A stretch of 64,000 bases of DNA from Saururus chinensis (GCA_035235625.1 CP141140.1:57493152-57557151), one strand, 5' to 3'; counted from the stretch's first letter, positions 36,501 through 49,617 are shown. Made by a program: numbers and translations. Notes: generated by a model from the letters alone, not told the origin.

Positions 36501-38211
36501 GCTAAGGCCCTAGTGGTGACCAATCGAAATGGCTACATCGCCGATCACCACCCACAACCAAAACAATAGGAGCAGGCGGTTGTACATCTCTCACAGAGAG
36601 GACGGGGAAGGTTATGGGTCGAGCAAAGGCCGCAAGGCCGTCACTGGCCAAAGCCTATGCAGGTGAACTCGTCCACCTTCAATCAAGGTAGACCATATAG
36701 ATTCTTGCTAGATGTTGCCCAGTACCGACGGCGTAAAATGGGCAAGAGGGGTCAACAGGCAAACATGCTAGTGACACAGAACTAGTTGCGGCTACTAGCC
36801 ACAAGGAAGAGCACGAGTCAGAGGCAATCACACCAGGTTAGGTGGGGCCAAGCTAGGGTGGCCCTTGCCATCATCCCCAAGCCGGGGCAGAACCGAACAA
36901 AGGCTGACCAGCCCAAACCAACCACCAATGACACGATGGCAACCAAAAATAGAGCATGTCGCTCGAATCGACCAAAAAATATCGCATTCCAGACATGGTT
37001 CTAAGCAGAGGCCGAACAAGGCCCAGAGGGGTGGCCCACTAGTGTCACCGGGCCGAGGCAGAGCCAAATGAAGATCCACTAAGTCAAGTCCGTCATCCAG
37101 ACGGTGGCAGTCACAACGTCCAAAACGGATGTAGACCAAAAACACGGGACGACTGAACTGAGCAGAGGAGAGACAGAGGGGACGGAGGCTTAACCGGTCT
37201 AGGTGGGGCCGTTCCCAGGCCATCACCTGGCCGGGGGAGCCCATAGTGGCCAGGTCGCCATCACTAGCCAATGATGGCGGCGACAACTCACTGAAAAATT
37301 AAAACACAGTAAGGTGCAAATCGGACAGGGAGGAGTAGAGGACAGTGTTGGAATCGGGCTAGGTAGGGTAGTCCATAGCCTTCGCCGGACCAAGGCGAGG
37401 CTGGAGGGTGGTCAGGTCAGCCATGTCTCGCCGGCGGCGGCCTCCGTTTCACCAAAATAGCGCACCTATAGAAAAGCAGAGCAGAAGTGGAAAAAAGACT
37501 TAGGCGGCAGAGGAGACGCCCTCTAGGGCCGGGAGGGGTGGCCTCCCACCTTCGTCTGCCCAAGGCGGAGCCTTGGCTGGCCCACGGTGGTGGCCATAGA
37601 TCGCAAAATGGAGGAGACACAAACTGGGAAAAAGGGGTGAACGGGAATGAAAACGGGGAGGTTGAACCAAGTGGCACTGGGCTGAGTGCGGCCAGTCCTC
37701 ACCGTCGCTATGACGGGGCAGAGCCCACAACGGCAGTCCGGTAACCGCCGGCCAGTGGCGGTGATGCTAAAACAATATACAGAGAGGGACAAACTGGGGA
37801 GGAAGGGCGGATTTGGGCTGGGGTGGTGTCAGGGAGGCGGCCTGGCCGTCATCAGGCCAAGGTCGGCAGACTGCCCGCCGATGATGCTCCTCCGGCTTGA
37901 ACAGATGAGAGAGGGGGGTCATGCACTATTCTCTTCCAAAAAGGTCTGGATCAGGCTCGACCAAGCCCGAGCCCGTTTTCCTTTATTTTATTTTCTTTTT
38001 CCCCTTATCCTTTTCTGCACTTCCATTCTCTCTCAATTTTTCACGCCATAAACGTGTGTCCAGGCTCATGGCCTACGACTAACCCATACCTGACTATACG
38101 GGTAAGAATATCATGACCAAATACGCCGAAGCGACATATTTTTCTGTCGAAAATGACCCAAAAAATCCCAAGAAAATTACAAAAAATCGTAGAAAAATCA
38201 AGGGCATTACA
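33532..38211 (-). mobile_element. Long solo LTR A2, same family as A1
   Basis: 4,680 bp, - strand, starting TGTAATGCCCTTGATTTTTC and ending CTCAGGTGTTACA, between agatc duplications in LTR D. It shares with A1 the start, the tactcat/gagtattttcatactc box (34,051-34,066), the degenerate gtacgagt zone (34.25-34.45 kb), the cttatagtgcc repeats (34.66-34.75 kb), the chromovirus-like ends and the GC-rich block (36.1-37.9 kb). No second LTR or coding region is visible, so it appears to be a whole solo LTR. Divergence from A1 is moderate throughout, and both look old. Confidence 0.8.
35790..35808. repeat. (TA)n microsatellite
   Basis: Uninterrupted at-repeat within LTR A2, preceded by acat repeats. 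Confidence 0.9.
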
Positions 38212-38216
38212 AGATC
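38212..38216. repeat. Target duplication of LTR A2, right copy (agatc)
   Basis: Exact match to 33,527-33,531. Confidence 0.85.
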
Positions 38217-38520
38217 TGTGAGTTTTTAAGTGATTTAAGCTTTGATAATCAAATTTATCCATGTATTAACAAAACCTTAAATGTGGGTAGGGATTTGAAG
38301 AAATTGGAGTTTTGATTACAGACCAAGAACTCACTGAAGGTAAGGATTTTCTTCCAAAATTCGAATTTGAAGTTTGTGATGGTTTATATGGATTTTGCTT
38401 GATATGGAGCTTTAATGGTGGGTTATGTAAAGCTTAATCTTTTTAGGGATTTCCTTGTGTTTTAGTTAATAAGTGACTAGATTTACCATTTCCTAAGCTT
38501 AGATTTTATTATTATTTCAA
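38217..38520 (+). mobile_element. LTR D, right part
   Basis: Resumes the B-like LTR sequence after A2 (tgtgagtttttaagtg... then ttttgcttgatatggagctttaatggt, and the atctttttagggattt stretch that parallels LTR B). Similarity fades at about 38,520, where different sequence begins. Confidence 0.5.
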
Positions 38521-39480
38521 GGAGTCAATTTCCCTCTGCTTCCTATGCTTCAACTTGTTGTTTTTCTCCCTCAGTCGCAAGTTGACATTATAAATGTGCT
38601 GAAAGTTCTTCAGCATCTACTGTATCATCTCCTCATAAGTCTGCAAAGTGATTTCCCTCCTTTTCAAAGTTGGCCCCACATCTATGTCCACCTCAATCTT
38701 TGCCTCAGCCTCATGTCTCCCCATGGGCTATGAACTTTTGGAAGGCTCCCACTACATCCCTAGCGGAGGACTATGATGTCATGAAGGGATCCGATATAGC
38801 TGGGGGGAGGGCTACTATTTGTAGGCAGGCTCCCCTATGGATAGGAGTGAAGTGATGACTCCCCATGCAGCTAGGTGGGAGGGCTCATGGTTCCAGCAAA
38901 GGCCCTGTGTGGAGGATAGCTCATGTCTCGAGGGGGGCTCGGCTCCAATTGCCTCCACTCGTCTTCTTCAGGGGATCATGAAGGGATACCTCATCACGTC
39001 TTCTCTTCACAGGTGAAGGAGGTGTAGGAGGAATGGATGATACCTCATCACCCCTCTCCTCTAAATCTAGTACCTCCTCTATCTGTTGTTATGATGTCAA
39101 TGCCCTTGCCACAATAAGCAACTGACCCTCTTCATCTGTGACTTCTATAGAGTGGACAACCTGGTCTTGTATCATTTGAATACTTTGCTTTAGGTTCGGG
39201 GCATTATACATACTCCACTGTAGGATTTTGGGCGACTCATCAGTGCACCGCTCAATCCCCACAATGGAAGAAGATATATTGAAGTACCAATACTGAAAGG
39301 GAGACACAAACGAAAAGTCTGGAGAAGTATAGTAAATATGCAAGTAAATAGTAACAATATGAAGCCATGTCATAAAAGTATAAGACATATACAAGGAAAT
39401 AGTTACCTGCAAAAGAATTGAACATGTGAATAAGTTGACCCTATCCCTATATAAAGGATCGCCTGCATTCCTCACGGCTT
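38521..39480 (-). pseudogene. Fragment of a transposon-type accessory gene, uncertain family
   Basis: On the - strand a sustained frame (39,475 down to 39,089) includes AGDPLYRDRVNLFTCSILLQ and then SIVGIERCTDESPKILQWS, and ends VTDEEGQLLIVARALTS. Less continuous sequence follows, with a charged segment down to about 38,540. The PKILQW...TDEE pattern is reminiscent of the DUF1985/Ulp1-like proteins carried by some plant MULEs, but I am not sure. A putative intron (gtaactatttccttg at about 39,405 on the - strand) separates the first 20 residues from the rest. Several stops break the distal part. Confidence 0.3.
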
Positions 39481-42060
39481 ACTCTCCTCCTCTACCAATA
39501 GCCAATACTTTAAGTCAACTATCCCCCCTAGCTCTAGGGAGTATGAAGACAATTATGATATATATATATATATATATATATATAGAAAAGCAAGCCTGAG
39601 TTTGTCCTACATTAGAGTCTTCTTAGCCTTGATCTTATTCATTGTCTTTGACACTTGACAGTTTTGGGTAGAGCCTTTCTTTGAAGCTAGACTTGAATGC
39701 TTGTTTATCTACGTCTGCATCCCGCAACTTATGAACACACAGCCCATGGATGAGGCTAACACCTAGTGGCTTGAAGGTTGAATGTGAGGCTGCTAATATT
39801 GAATGCGAGGCAAGATTGCCTCACAAAAAGTAAGTTGGCAATCAGCTAATGACTAACTTGAGTCAATGGTAGAGGAAGAAGCTTCTTAAAACAAGTCATC
39901 ATAAATAATGCTCTCAGATCCCTTGTTAGGACTCGGTTTAATTCGATATCCCTTGTCAGGACTCGGTTCAATTCGATTATTTTATAGGTTAAGCACCTTA
40001 GTATAACTTGCCCATCAGCAAGCAAATAAATTTGACAGTTAGAGTCTAAATTAAAATGTAAGTTGTAAATTAAATTAAATTAGCCTACTTGCGATGGCAT
40101 CTAGTGGGTTGTGATGGCATCTGAGTGGGTTGCAATATTCCCCTTTGTGGGCAACCCCCTCTGCCTCACCGTAACCCTACCCCCTCCTTGCCCCATTGCA
40201 ACCACACCCTCTGCCCCATCACAACACCCCACCCCCCTTGAACCATTGCAATCCCTCCACATCTACCCGATCACAACCCCCACCATCACAATCCCCCTCC
40301 ACCCATCAGAGTACAGAACAAATAAACATGAAATTGAAAATAAACTTACTTGCTTGTTGAATGTCATTTGTACTAGAGAAGAGTCTAGACCACCACGGAA
40401 GAGAGGAACGCTGGGACAAGAGCGTAGTGGAGCCGAGAGGAGAGGAGAGCCGACCAGAACAGAGCGGAGCTGAGAGGAGAGGAGAGACGATGCGACAATG
40501 ATGTGATGGTCCAAAATTGAAATGGAGGCACTAGAGCATAGGCAATGCAACGGTTCAAAATGGAGGTACTGGCGATGGGATGGCCAGCCGAAAGGCTATT
40601 TCGGTCCTTCATTTCATACATGCGACATGTGAAGCATTTAAGCGGTCCATTATGAATTCATTCATAAAACCTATTTCTATCTTAAAATTCATCTATTAAA
40701 CCCATTTACATTTTGAACAACTTTCCAGCATGTTGCCTAAAACAAAATTCTTCTTAAAATAATTTAAAAAATTATTAATTACCTCCAAACATTAACAAAA
40801 TAGTGACAAAAAATTTAAAACTTGCGGATATTAGATGGTCAGCTTGTCCTCTGCCCTCCTTATAAAAAGCAACTGAGAGGGTTCTCATTAACTGGACTTA
40901 TGGGCTAGGTCTTCCGAGATGACAAGATATTTTGGAGCTGGCCAAAGGCTATTCGAGGCTACTAACAACTCACGTGCAGGTCTTGAGTCTCATGGCAAAT
41001 TAAACTACCTCGGAATAAAAGCTTGCAGTGGTCTTCCACAACAAGTCAACAATTCACAATCGATTCCAACAGTGAAGGCTTCAGCCAACTCCAAAGTGGC
41101 TTTGTCGTAGTAGCAACCGGAACATAGAAGAGCATCATGACAGCTTCAAAGACCAAGTCACATTTGGCTGTGAAGGTGGGAAGCAGCAGCTACAACCTTC
41201 AGTGACGGATGGCGGACAACAACTCTTCGATGGGCGTGGCAAGCGTTTGGTGGATGGCAGACTCAAGCGACAACGGCCAGGCATAAGATCAGGAGAGTCC
41301 ATAAAGAGGCTAGAGAGGGAGTGACGAACTGTGAAGACTGGATGAAAGGGAGGGAGAGTCAGGATTGTTATTAACTGACGTCGTTTTGCATGTGCATTTA
41401 CATGTTTTACGACACAAATTTGACTGAAGATAAGGATAGTATTTAACATGTCCTTAAAGACAAATTTTGCCCTTGGATGGACATATACCTCCCATAATAT
41501 AATGATTTATCACATAGAAGAAGTACCGCAATCTGTGTGCCTGGTGAACCGAAACCATGTTCTGACTGTCAATGACCGTCATACACAATCCTTGAAAAAT
41601 TGCACTCACTTTCCCAAAATCCTTTAAGCATGATGATGAATAAAGATTTTATAAAAAGAGAAAACGCTGTGTCCATCCTATGGGTTATGTCATTCAGATG
41701 GGTTGTGACCATTCAGCTAAGGCTAACCTATTTTACACATGGAGACTATGAGATAATTTCTATAATTCACTTCAAGTTAGCTCAACCCAACTTTTCCCAA
41801 TAGGGACACAGATCGGGAGTTGGTTTTTTATTATTATTTATGTAAAATGGTCAAACCACACTGGTTCAGGTCATTGGGCTATGGTTCACCAGCCGGGTAT
41901 GTACAGCGTAGACATGTCAAGGGACCCAAAGAAAACGAATTGCCCGTCCAAAAAACTCCATTGGGTCCAAAGAACGGCCGATCTGGTTTTTAAAACCATG
42001 CTCAACAGGAGAGTATGACATGTCACATGTTCTCCCCTCTCTTATCTCTTTTGAAATGTT
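39481..42060. other. Intergenic, no gene recognised
   Basis: Contains a (TA)n tract (39,558-39,584) and a purine-rich gagagg stretch (40,380-40,490). Open frames at 40,111-40,473 and 41,135-41,449 show no family resemblance, and their composition suggests chance. Confidence 0.45.
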
Positions 42061-42065
42061 CATAT
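42061..42065. repeat. Target duplication of the copia-type solo LTR, left copy (catat)
   Basis: catat precedes tgtagagtggcc at 42,066 and recurs at 43,055-43,059. Confidence 0.75.
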
Positions 42066-43054
42066 TGTAGAGTGGCCAGATTAGCGGAAACTTGATGTGA
42101 GGGGGAGGACGCACAAATCAAAAATCAAAATTTTAACTTAATCTACACAAAGCATGTATCAATCTAATCTCAATTAGCAAAATAAATATGCATCCATTCA
42201 AATTAACCAAAGGATAATAAAATAAAGGAAAGAAGATAAATTGACCTGGGCGATTTTAGCCCTAGCACGCCCTCCAACAATCAGCCTTCACACGCCAATT
42301 ACAAAAAATAATAAATAGGGATTAGAGTTTACCTTTTTAATGTGCAGATCCATCAACACCTTGTTTGGATTGATAAAACACAGTAATAAATCAGCCCAAT
42401 TAAGCACCAAAATGACTCAGCAATGGAGAGGAGTGTCTTCCTTCCTTTCAGCCCACCTAGAGCACCTTGGAGAGGGGAGAGGAGGGGCGGCCAGCGCCTT
42501 CTCCCAAACGAGGAGCAGGCCGCACCAAGGGAGAGAAGGGGGCGGCTCAAATTGGGAAAGAGAAGAACAAAGAGGGGGGGCGGCCAACCTATGTCAATTA
42601 GGGCTCTCTCCTCTCTTAAGCTCTCCCTTAAATACTCTTCCTCAATCCTATTTTGAGTGGGCCTAATTTGGGCTATTGCTTAATGGGCTTCACTGCTCTT
42701 TTCTATCCTGCTAGAGGGTCTTATGCAACGGGAGCGGGCTCTGACTCTCAGAGCTCGCGGAGGCCCCTATACACGGCCAAGCCCGCAATAGGGTCGACCC
42801 TTGCTAACCACGGGTTTCACCCTTGACACCTAATTCACGCATTTGGGCCCCACAATATATAAATGCACAATTTAGCGAGCGCCTAGTGCACGTGTGTGAC
42901 ATATGTGGGTCTCACTTGAATTATATGTAACAAAGGTACATGTGGGATCGGCGTGACCGCCCCCACCACCCTTAGACCTTGTGGCCCATACCAGTTCACT
43001 TGGACCAAGTCACATTGGACCAAATTGGGCACAAGCCCATACCATGGTCCAACA
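42066..43054 (-). mobile_element. Solo LTR, copia-type ends
   Basis: 989 bp. On the - strand it begins TGTTGGACCATGGTATGG and ends GGCCACTCTACA, with a catat duplication on both sides. TGTTGG is the commonest start of plant copia LTRs. A TATA-like tttatatattg lies near its - strand start (42,855-42,866). A GC-rich leader-like zone (42,420-42,600) creates meaningless open frames. No internal domain or second LTR is present, so it looks whole as a solo LTR. Confidence 0.65.
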
Positions 43055-46000
43055 CATATGCCTTCGACATCATTTTATTTTATTTTTTAACATCCTCAAG
43101 CTTACTTATGGTCACATATTACATTGTCTAAGAAAAAGTCACGTATAAAGTATAGAAATTTAGCTCATATTGCAGCTACAACAGGCAGGCTAGTGGGCTG
43201 TAGCCGCCCCTAGCTATTAGATCATGACCTAGGGCTTACTTCCTCTTAGGTGAACAAGCCCTAGCCAAAGTCTTATGGCCAGGGAGCTACAGCTCACTAA
43301 TATGCATGCAGCTGAAACGCAGGTTAGGCGTCCTCTGAATGATAAGCTCAAAGGAATTGAAATGCTCGTAACAGCCGCAACTGTAAAGATTCTTTTAGCA
43401 TTGTTACTTGTGGAAGTTCCTTTATCATATGCTTAAAGATTTCTTATTGGCCAAAAAAAAATGCTGATATATTGTCAAGAAATTTAAGTTGTAAGACAAA
43501 AACTTTAATAGAAATAACTACTTATATCCCTAGGCCCCAACAATGGGAGTAATCCCAGTGAACCTCTATGAGCTTTCCACATATGTCTAGTAAGGGAAAT
43601 AATTTCAGCAGCATGTCCCCTACCTTCCTTTTGTCAAAATTGTTATTTGTTACACAGCCGTAAGAAATACATAAGTGAATATTTCAATGTCATATCCTCG
43701 AAATATAGGAATAATTTTCAAAGTTGAAAAGATAAGAGAATTTGGGATTTTTGGAGTAGAAGGTGTTGGTCTACATTGGTGCCTACATATTGGTAGTACA
43801 AATGTGACACCTTATATTTTTCAAAGAAAAATATAATTTTAATTTTAGAAATCTTTTTTTTGATGAAAAATGAGTCTAACTATCAGCATGCACCAATGTG
43901 TCTGCAAGCAATCAATGAAATCATAAGACATGGTTGCATCGGGAAGCATAGATACTTAAGCAGTTCTAACTTTTAAGGGGCGGTTGCGCCTTTTATAAAG
44001 GGCAAGAATATAAAAATTTTGGGTAATTTGGAGTCTCGTAGGAGTTCAAGGAAGAGTAGAGTGTTGATTTGGAGTACAGAAGGCTTTGTGCTAGGAAGAA
44101 GAAGCAGTGCATGAACAAGGTCATATTGCTAACCTTGTAATCTTATGATGGTCAAAATTCTTCTTTTTAACATGATTGCATGCTTGTGGTGTGTTTTGAT
44201 GCATGTTGTGGTTATTTTATAAGATTTATACTATGTTTAGAGTAACAATGACACTTTTGATGCATGCAATTTATATCACTCATTCATGTCTTAAATTATA
44301 AATATACAATTTAGATGTTGAGTTTATCATGTTTCTAATTTGGTCTCTGTTTGTTTTCTGTTCAATCATCGACATGGTAGCTAACATGTCGGTGATTGGA
44401 GGAAGATAAACAATACCAACACTAACATATTGTATCACATCGGTACTATTATACTAGACATCCGTTGTGTGACTAACGCGTCACTGATGACATTGGCAAG
44501 ATGGGCTCCCACAGCCTATCCACTGTCAATAAGGGTTCAATGCGTTGATGGGGATGCTGATGGTCATCGAGACCTCGGTCAACACGTTGATGAGGTTACC
44601 AATAGTGTATTGGCTCATAAATTTCAAGCATGATTTTTGTCGTAATATATCCTATTTATGAGATACTAGTTAAAGTGCACATATAAATGTACATGGTAAA
44701 CATAGAGTTGTATTTGTCACTTTTTGCTTCACAAATTGTTAGATGAATAATTTAATTATTAAGTATAAGCCAATTAGAAACTTAAGTAGATAGGAGATTT
44801 GTCGAAAAAAGATTCAAGAGGAAGTTTAAGATAATCTTGAAAAATCTATTGTTATCTCCATCTAGCTTGCAAGTTTTTTTAATATCCCCTCCCCACTACC
44901 CACTACATTATATAATATTACAAGTTCTAAAACTATCTCTCTAGTTATTCATATACAAAGGTTATTATAGGAATGCCACATTATTTTTTTGCCACTTACA
45001 AAACTATATTTTTTTCTACTCATACCCATATTTACTCACACCATACATTGTGCTCATTGTAATATTTCACAACAAGTAAGAACAACCAAGTATGTGGCAA
45101 AAATATTCTGGTACACCTCTTAAATTTATAATGTGCAATTTATCTATCATATAAGAGGGGGAAATATCTATCATATACATATGATGACCGGTTGTCAACT
45201 ACTAAAAATTCCCTCTCATATTAAGTTTATAAAAGCTAAAAAAAATTGAGCCATTACTTTAACATAGTATATACATTTTACAAAAAAAGTAAAGAAATGG
45301 TAGAGAGAAGAGGCATGTGCTTTGGTATTTATAGAGAAAATTGATTGTGAGACATCTGAGTTGAGGTGGGAGAATGAGAGACTTCTCCAAATAAGGTTAT
45401 GATGTACTGGGAAACCTGATTGCTAATTTCATTTTGTGTTGTGTTCAAACCAAAAAAGCTATAAAAAAAGTTTGTATCGAGGCAAACTTTTATATTCTCT
45501 TAAACTAAACTTAGAACTCAATTATGATAAGAGTTGGATATATTTGTATAAATACTTGATCGGCTTTTTTATAATGGTGGTAGAGGAATAAGTGGACATT
45601 CATCACTATGCTCAATCCTAGAGTTGATAGGCTTTTAACCTAGCCCATTGTCTCGTAAAGACCTGCAACAAAAGGAAATTATGGGAAGATTGGGTGCACA
45701 TGAGCCCAAGCTCACCCAAATGAGGCTCCTTTCAAAAATAAATATTTTTTTAATATATGACTGGGCCAAGGAGGGCAGCCCTTCCTGAGGTACGGTAAAG
45801 ACTCGTGAGCAGTGCAAGGCCTTCTTTTTGTATATATGGACCGGCTTGTCCTTATCACAAACTCTGGTTAGGCATGATGTGACCTGAGCCCAATGGGCCC
45901 TAGCCTGGCCTTGCACAACCCAAGTTTAACGGTCCCAATCCCAACCCAGTAAGACTCGTTGCCACCTATGCCTGTTGCATATTAGGATACTTGTATTTTT

Positions 46001-48585
46001 CCTGTAAAGTTTCATATGTTTTAAATTAATTATGACTTTAAATTTAATATTTTTGTATATCTATTTAAGGATTATACAAATGAGGTTTGACAAGTTGTAA
46101 ACTAATTAGGACTATAAAATCTATATTTTTTATGTGGCTACAAGGTAAAATGTATTGAAAAATTTATTGCAATATTTCAAGTCTCTTAAGCTCTAAATTA
46201 ATTATAAATTTACTTAAAGAGCAATATAGGTATAACTTGGTAAAAATCTCTTCCCACTTCTCACTTTAATAATTTACTAATTGGAGTGCACATGCAGAAT
46301 GCACGTGATGCACTCCAGCATATTCAAATTGATGAGATATGAGTTCAAACAAAATCTAACTGAGTAAATTTTGCTTGTAAAGTGGTGTGCTCCTTATTTG
46401 TGTTAACCTTTTTCAATTTGTATCATCATTGGTTGAAAACATGCTCTAAACTTTTACTATAAGTGGATGCAGCAACTTTTACTTGGCGTACAAATGGATG
46501 CATGTTATGACATTTTTCTTATTTCTACGTATAAATGATAAATAGTAAAATTATTGAAATGGAATTGAGGTGATGTCATATATGTTTAAGCTTGATACAA
46601 AGGAGACAATAGAATATAATGACAATTTTACACCACAAATATTACAAGATAATGCAAGTATAATTTCATCTCATATTATACTTCTAGTTATTTAATAGCA
46701 ATGGCCTCCTTGATGGATTATGATGGTGGCGGAGGAATAAGTGAACATGTGTCACTATGCTCAGTCCTTGAGTTGACAGACTTTTAACCCAACTCATTGT
46801 CTCGTGAAGGTCTGCATCAAAAGGAAATTATCGAAAGATTGGGCAATATAGGTATAACATGGCAAAAAAATTTGCCCCCCTTCTCACTTTAATATTAGTA
46901 TTAGATATAATAACATATTTTTTTATTAGTGATAGAAGATTAAATACATTTTAAAGTTACATGTATGATATTGGGGTAAGTCAACTCTATGTGTGAATCC
47001 TTATGATGCTGACCATTGTATTTGACACATGAGGTTGTATGGGCCTAGTACCAAGTTAGACTCCAAAAGAGGGCAGGGTTAGCCATGTTTAGGTGACCTA
47101 AGATGGATGCACTCATGGGTCTATGCCTATCCAAAAGTGTGTGTTTATATTTATAGAGTCATTCCTTTGGCTAGGAAGTTAGGTTTGAATGAATGATAGC
47201 ATAAACAGATGAATGATCTAGTGTAGTGCAACAAATGAGGTCTCGACAATCAAATAAGTCAAGAATCTCAACCACTTGGGTCCATGAGCCCTTAAAGATC
47301 TTCGTTTCATAGTGTGGATGAAGTTGAACAATAGTTTTAGCAGAAGTCTGAAGTTGAGCAGTGTGGTGGTCCATGGTCCATATTCTAAAAAGACGTAGTT
47401 GTACTCCTTAGATGTGGCCACCATGTCATAGTGAACATTTTGTCTTTAATTTTTATTTGTCTATATATGACCGTGAAAAGAATGAAAGGTATAACTTGAC
47501 TTGAATTATCTTATGTTTTAATCTTTTTGTTATTTTGGTTCTTGTTTAGCCAACACTTGGTTATATTTGCATACTTATGGTGCAAGTGTTACATATGGAG
47601 ACCATGTTCAACATGGGAAGGACAGGTCGTAGAGTGGACATTCTTGCATATTAGGTTCTCTCTATCTTTGTAGGAAAATTTTATAGGTATGCAAGTGTGT
47701 CATTTATTTCAATTGTTACTCAAAGTGGTGCATTGACACACAAATGTCTAACATGTGATCCTGTAATTCTTTTAGTTTGATTTAAATATTTGGTAATATA
47801 AAAATTATACTACTCACTTGCATCAAATTGTGAGAACGGGTAATCATACTCCCAAGTGTTTTTAATAATTATTCTGAATTTCTCATGTTTAAATTATTTT
47901 GTTGCATTAAGTTAGATATTTAATGCATATTTTTTTAAAAGAAAATTATAAATTTACATTGATAGCAAGGGTATTGTTGTTTGGCAATTACAGTGCTTAT
48001 CATTCAGCTCAACACATAACTTGAAATGTTAACCTCTTGGGCAGTCGATGTTGAAGTGCAAGCAACTGACATGCAAAGCGATGAAGCTTATCATCAATAC
48101 CGCATCTCAGTGTTTTTGGGGATTAATAAAGGTGTGGTGGAAACCGTATTCCCATGTACTTAGAGGGAGTTGGAGCTTGGAGGAGTGGATTTGAAGGAAG
48201 AGGGCCTATGAGCTGGGAATCAGAAATTAGAGGTTCAGTAATGCAAGAAGAGGTACTCAAGCTCTAAGATTTGGAAGCTTCGTATTGTTAGATGGATAGT
48301 ATTTCATGTATTTAAATTGAAAACTCATAGTAGAATGGTAAAGATTCAACTATGGGTGGGTTTTAAAAGTGATGTTTATACATTTCAATAAAAAAGTATT
48401 TTGAAGACTTTAAGGTTCTTTAGAAAGATTTTGGATGGATTAAGAACCATAGGTGGATCAAAATTGTATAAAACAATAACCTTGAACCACCAACATAGAC
48501 TTAGACAAGTTGGTGTGGTGTCAATGGCACTCAACATAGGCTTGACTTGTTAACTATGGTGTCTACAGTAAAATATTAAAAAATA
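43055..48585. other. AT-rich intergenic region with a dispersed local duplication
   Basis: No gene recognised. Two related segments occur: 45,575-45,692 with 46,219-46,272, and 46,727-46,892. The second copy joins sequences that are 526 bp apart in the first, so the first gained, or the second lost, that piece. Short frames (44,430-44,633; 45,635-45,916; 47,171-47,424) show no known similarity. Confidence 0.5.
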
Positions 48586-48594
48586 TATAAAAAA
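48586..48594. repeat. 9-bp MULE target duplication, left copy (tataaaaaa)
   Basis: Exact match to 55,452-55,460 on the other side of the element. Nine bases is the usual target size of Mutator-like transposases. Confidence 0.9.
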
Positions 48595-48877
48595 GGGAAA
48601 TTTATTGAAATAATAAAAAAAAATATAATTACCAAAATATACCACTTTGGGAAATATTTCCCAAAGTGGTGTTCGTTTTTGCCATGCTGGCGCCAACCAA
48701 GCAGCTGGCGCCAGCGTGGCTTTTTTTTATATTTTTTAAGTTGATTTCGTCGTTTAGAACGACAAAATTGGCTTGAATACGATTTCGTCGTTCTAAACGA
48801 TGAAACTACCACACTTGTGTTATTTTGGTCTCAGTCGTGGGAAAGACATTGATTTCGTCGTTCTAAACGACGAAATC
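48595..48877 (+). repeat. Left terminal inverted repeat of the MULE
   Basis: About 283 bp, aligned to the reverse complement of 55,114-55,451. Shared blocks are gggaaatttatt, caaagtggtgttcgttttt, gctggcgccagcgtgg, atattttttaagttgatttc, ttggcttgaatacgatttcg, aaactaccaca and cagtcgtggga. It contains a 28-bp perfect palindrome (48,642-48,669), centred on gggaaatatttccc, and two copies of gctggcgcca. Confidence 0.9.
48743..48877. repeat. Left cluster of TTTCGTCGTT...AACGACGAAA palindromes (3 copies)
   Basis: Copies lie at 48,743-48,768, 48,781-48,806 and 48,851-48,877. Each is an inverted repeat with a 2-4 base centre (ctaa or taga). The third is perfect. Unit spacing varies, so this is not a simple tandem repeat. 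Confidence 0.9.
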
Positions 48878-49617
48878 ATCGTCGTTATATCCGCGACTCC
48901 GCTCCGCCTCCCGTCGCGTTCCAGTGTGTTTTTGCTCCGCCGCTGTTGCCGACGTCTGGACGCTGCCAAACTCGCCGCCGCCGTCCAGCCCGCCTCCGCC
49001 GACCTCATTCCGCCGCTGCCAACTGCAGTCCGCCACCGCCTTGGTCTAGCCTGCCGCTGCCCACGTCGAACCGCTCCCATTTCATTTTTTTGGTATGTGT
49101 TTTTCTATTTTTTTTTATTTACCTGTTTTTTAATTATTGTAATAAATTTTTTATATGTTACATTGAAGAAATATAGTTTTTGTATATTACATTGAAAAAA
49201 TTTGAAGTTTTGAATGTCCTATCATTTAGCCCTAATTTTAGAAGTATTGTTCTAAGTCATTGTGTGTGTTTTTTTGTTTAAGATTATTAAATTGAGATGG
49301 ATTTTTAATTAATGAGTTTTTGTTTTTTAAGATAGCAAGTCTCTCAAATTTTGGAAAATAAGGAGGATTTGAGTTTTTGAACATGTTTTTATATGATATG
49401 TGACATTGTATGCGTTATTACATTAAATGTCTAATTTTATTAATTAGAAAATTTACTCATTAATATAAAGTATTAATGATATGCTTATATACTTGGTAAA
49501 GTTATTAGTTTCTATGCGTATATATTTTTTAAATATATTTGTTAGAGTAGATATTAGTATTAGTTTGCTTAATCTAATATTAATTTTATTTATTATTTAT
49601 GAATTAATTGAATAGAA
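48878..49617 (+). promoter_or_regulatory. Presumed promoter and leader of the MULE transposase
   Basis: A GC-rich stretch (to about 49,080, ctccgccgctgttgcc...) is followed by about 500 bp of T-rich sequence ending at the ATG. The GC-rich part may be leader exon and the T-rich part a leader intron (a ttttttggtatgtgt donor lies near 49,093). No exact signals can be fixed. Confidence 0.4.

Noticed and set aside
40111-40621. Frames of 78-120 aa on both strands
   Set aside because: Low-complexity ccctcc and gagagg tracts create them; no splice or domain support.
44430-44633. 67-aa frame with a CVDGDADGHRDLGQ stretch
   Set aside because: Considered as a transposase remnant, but there is no motif, no neighbours and no element ends.
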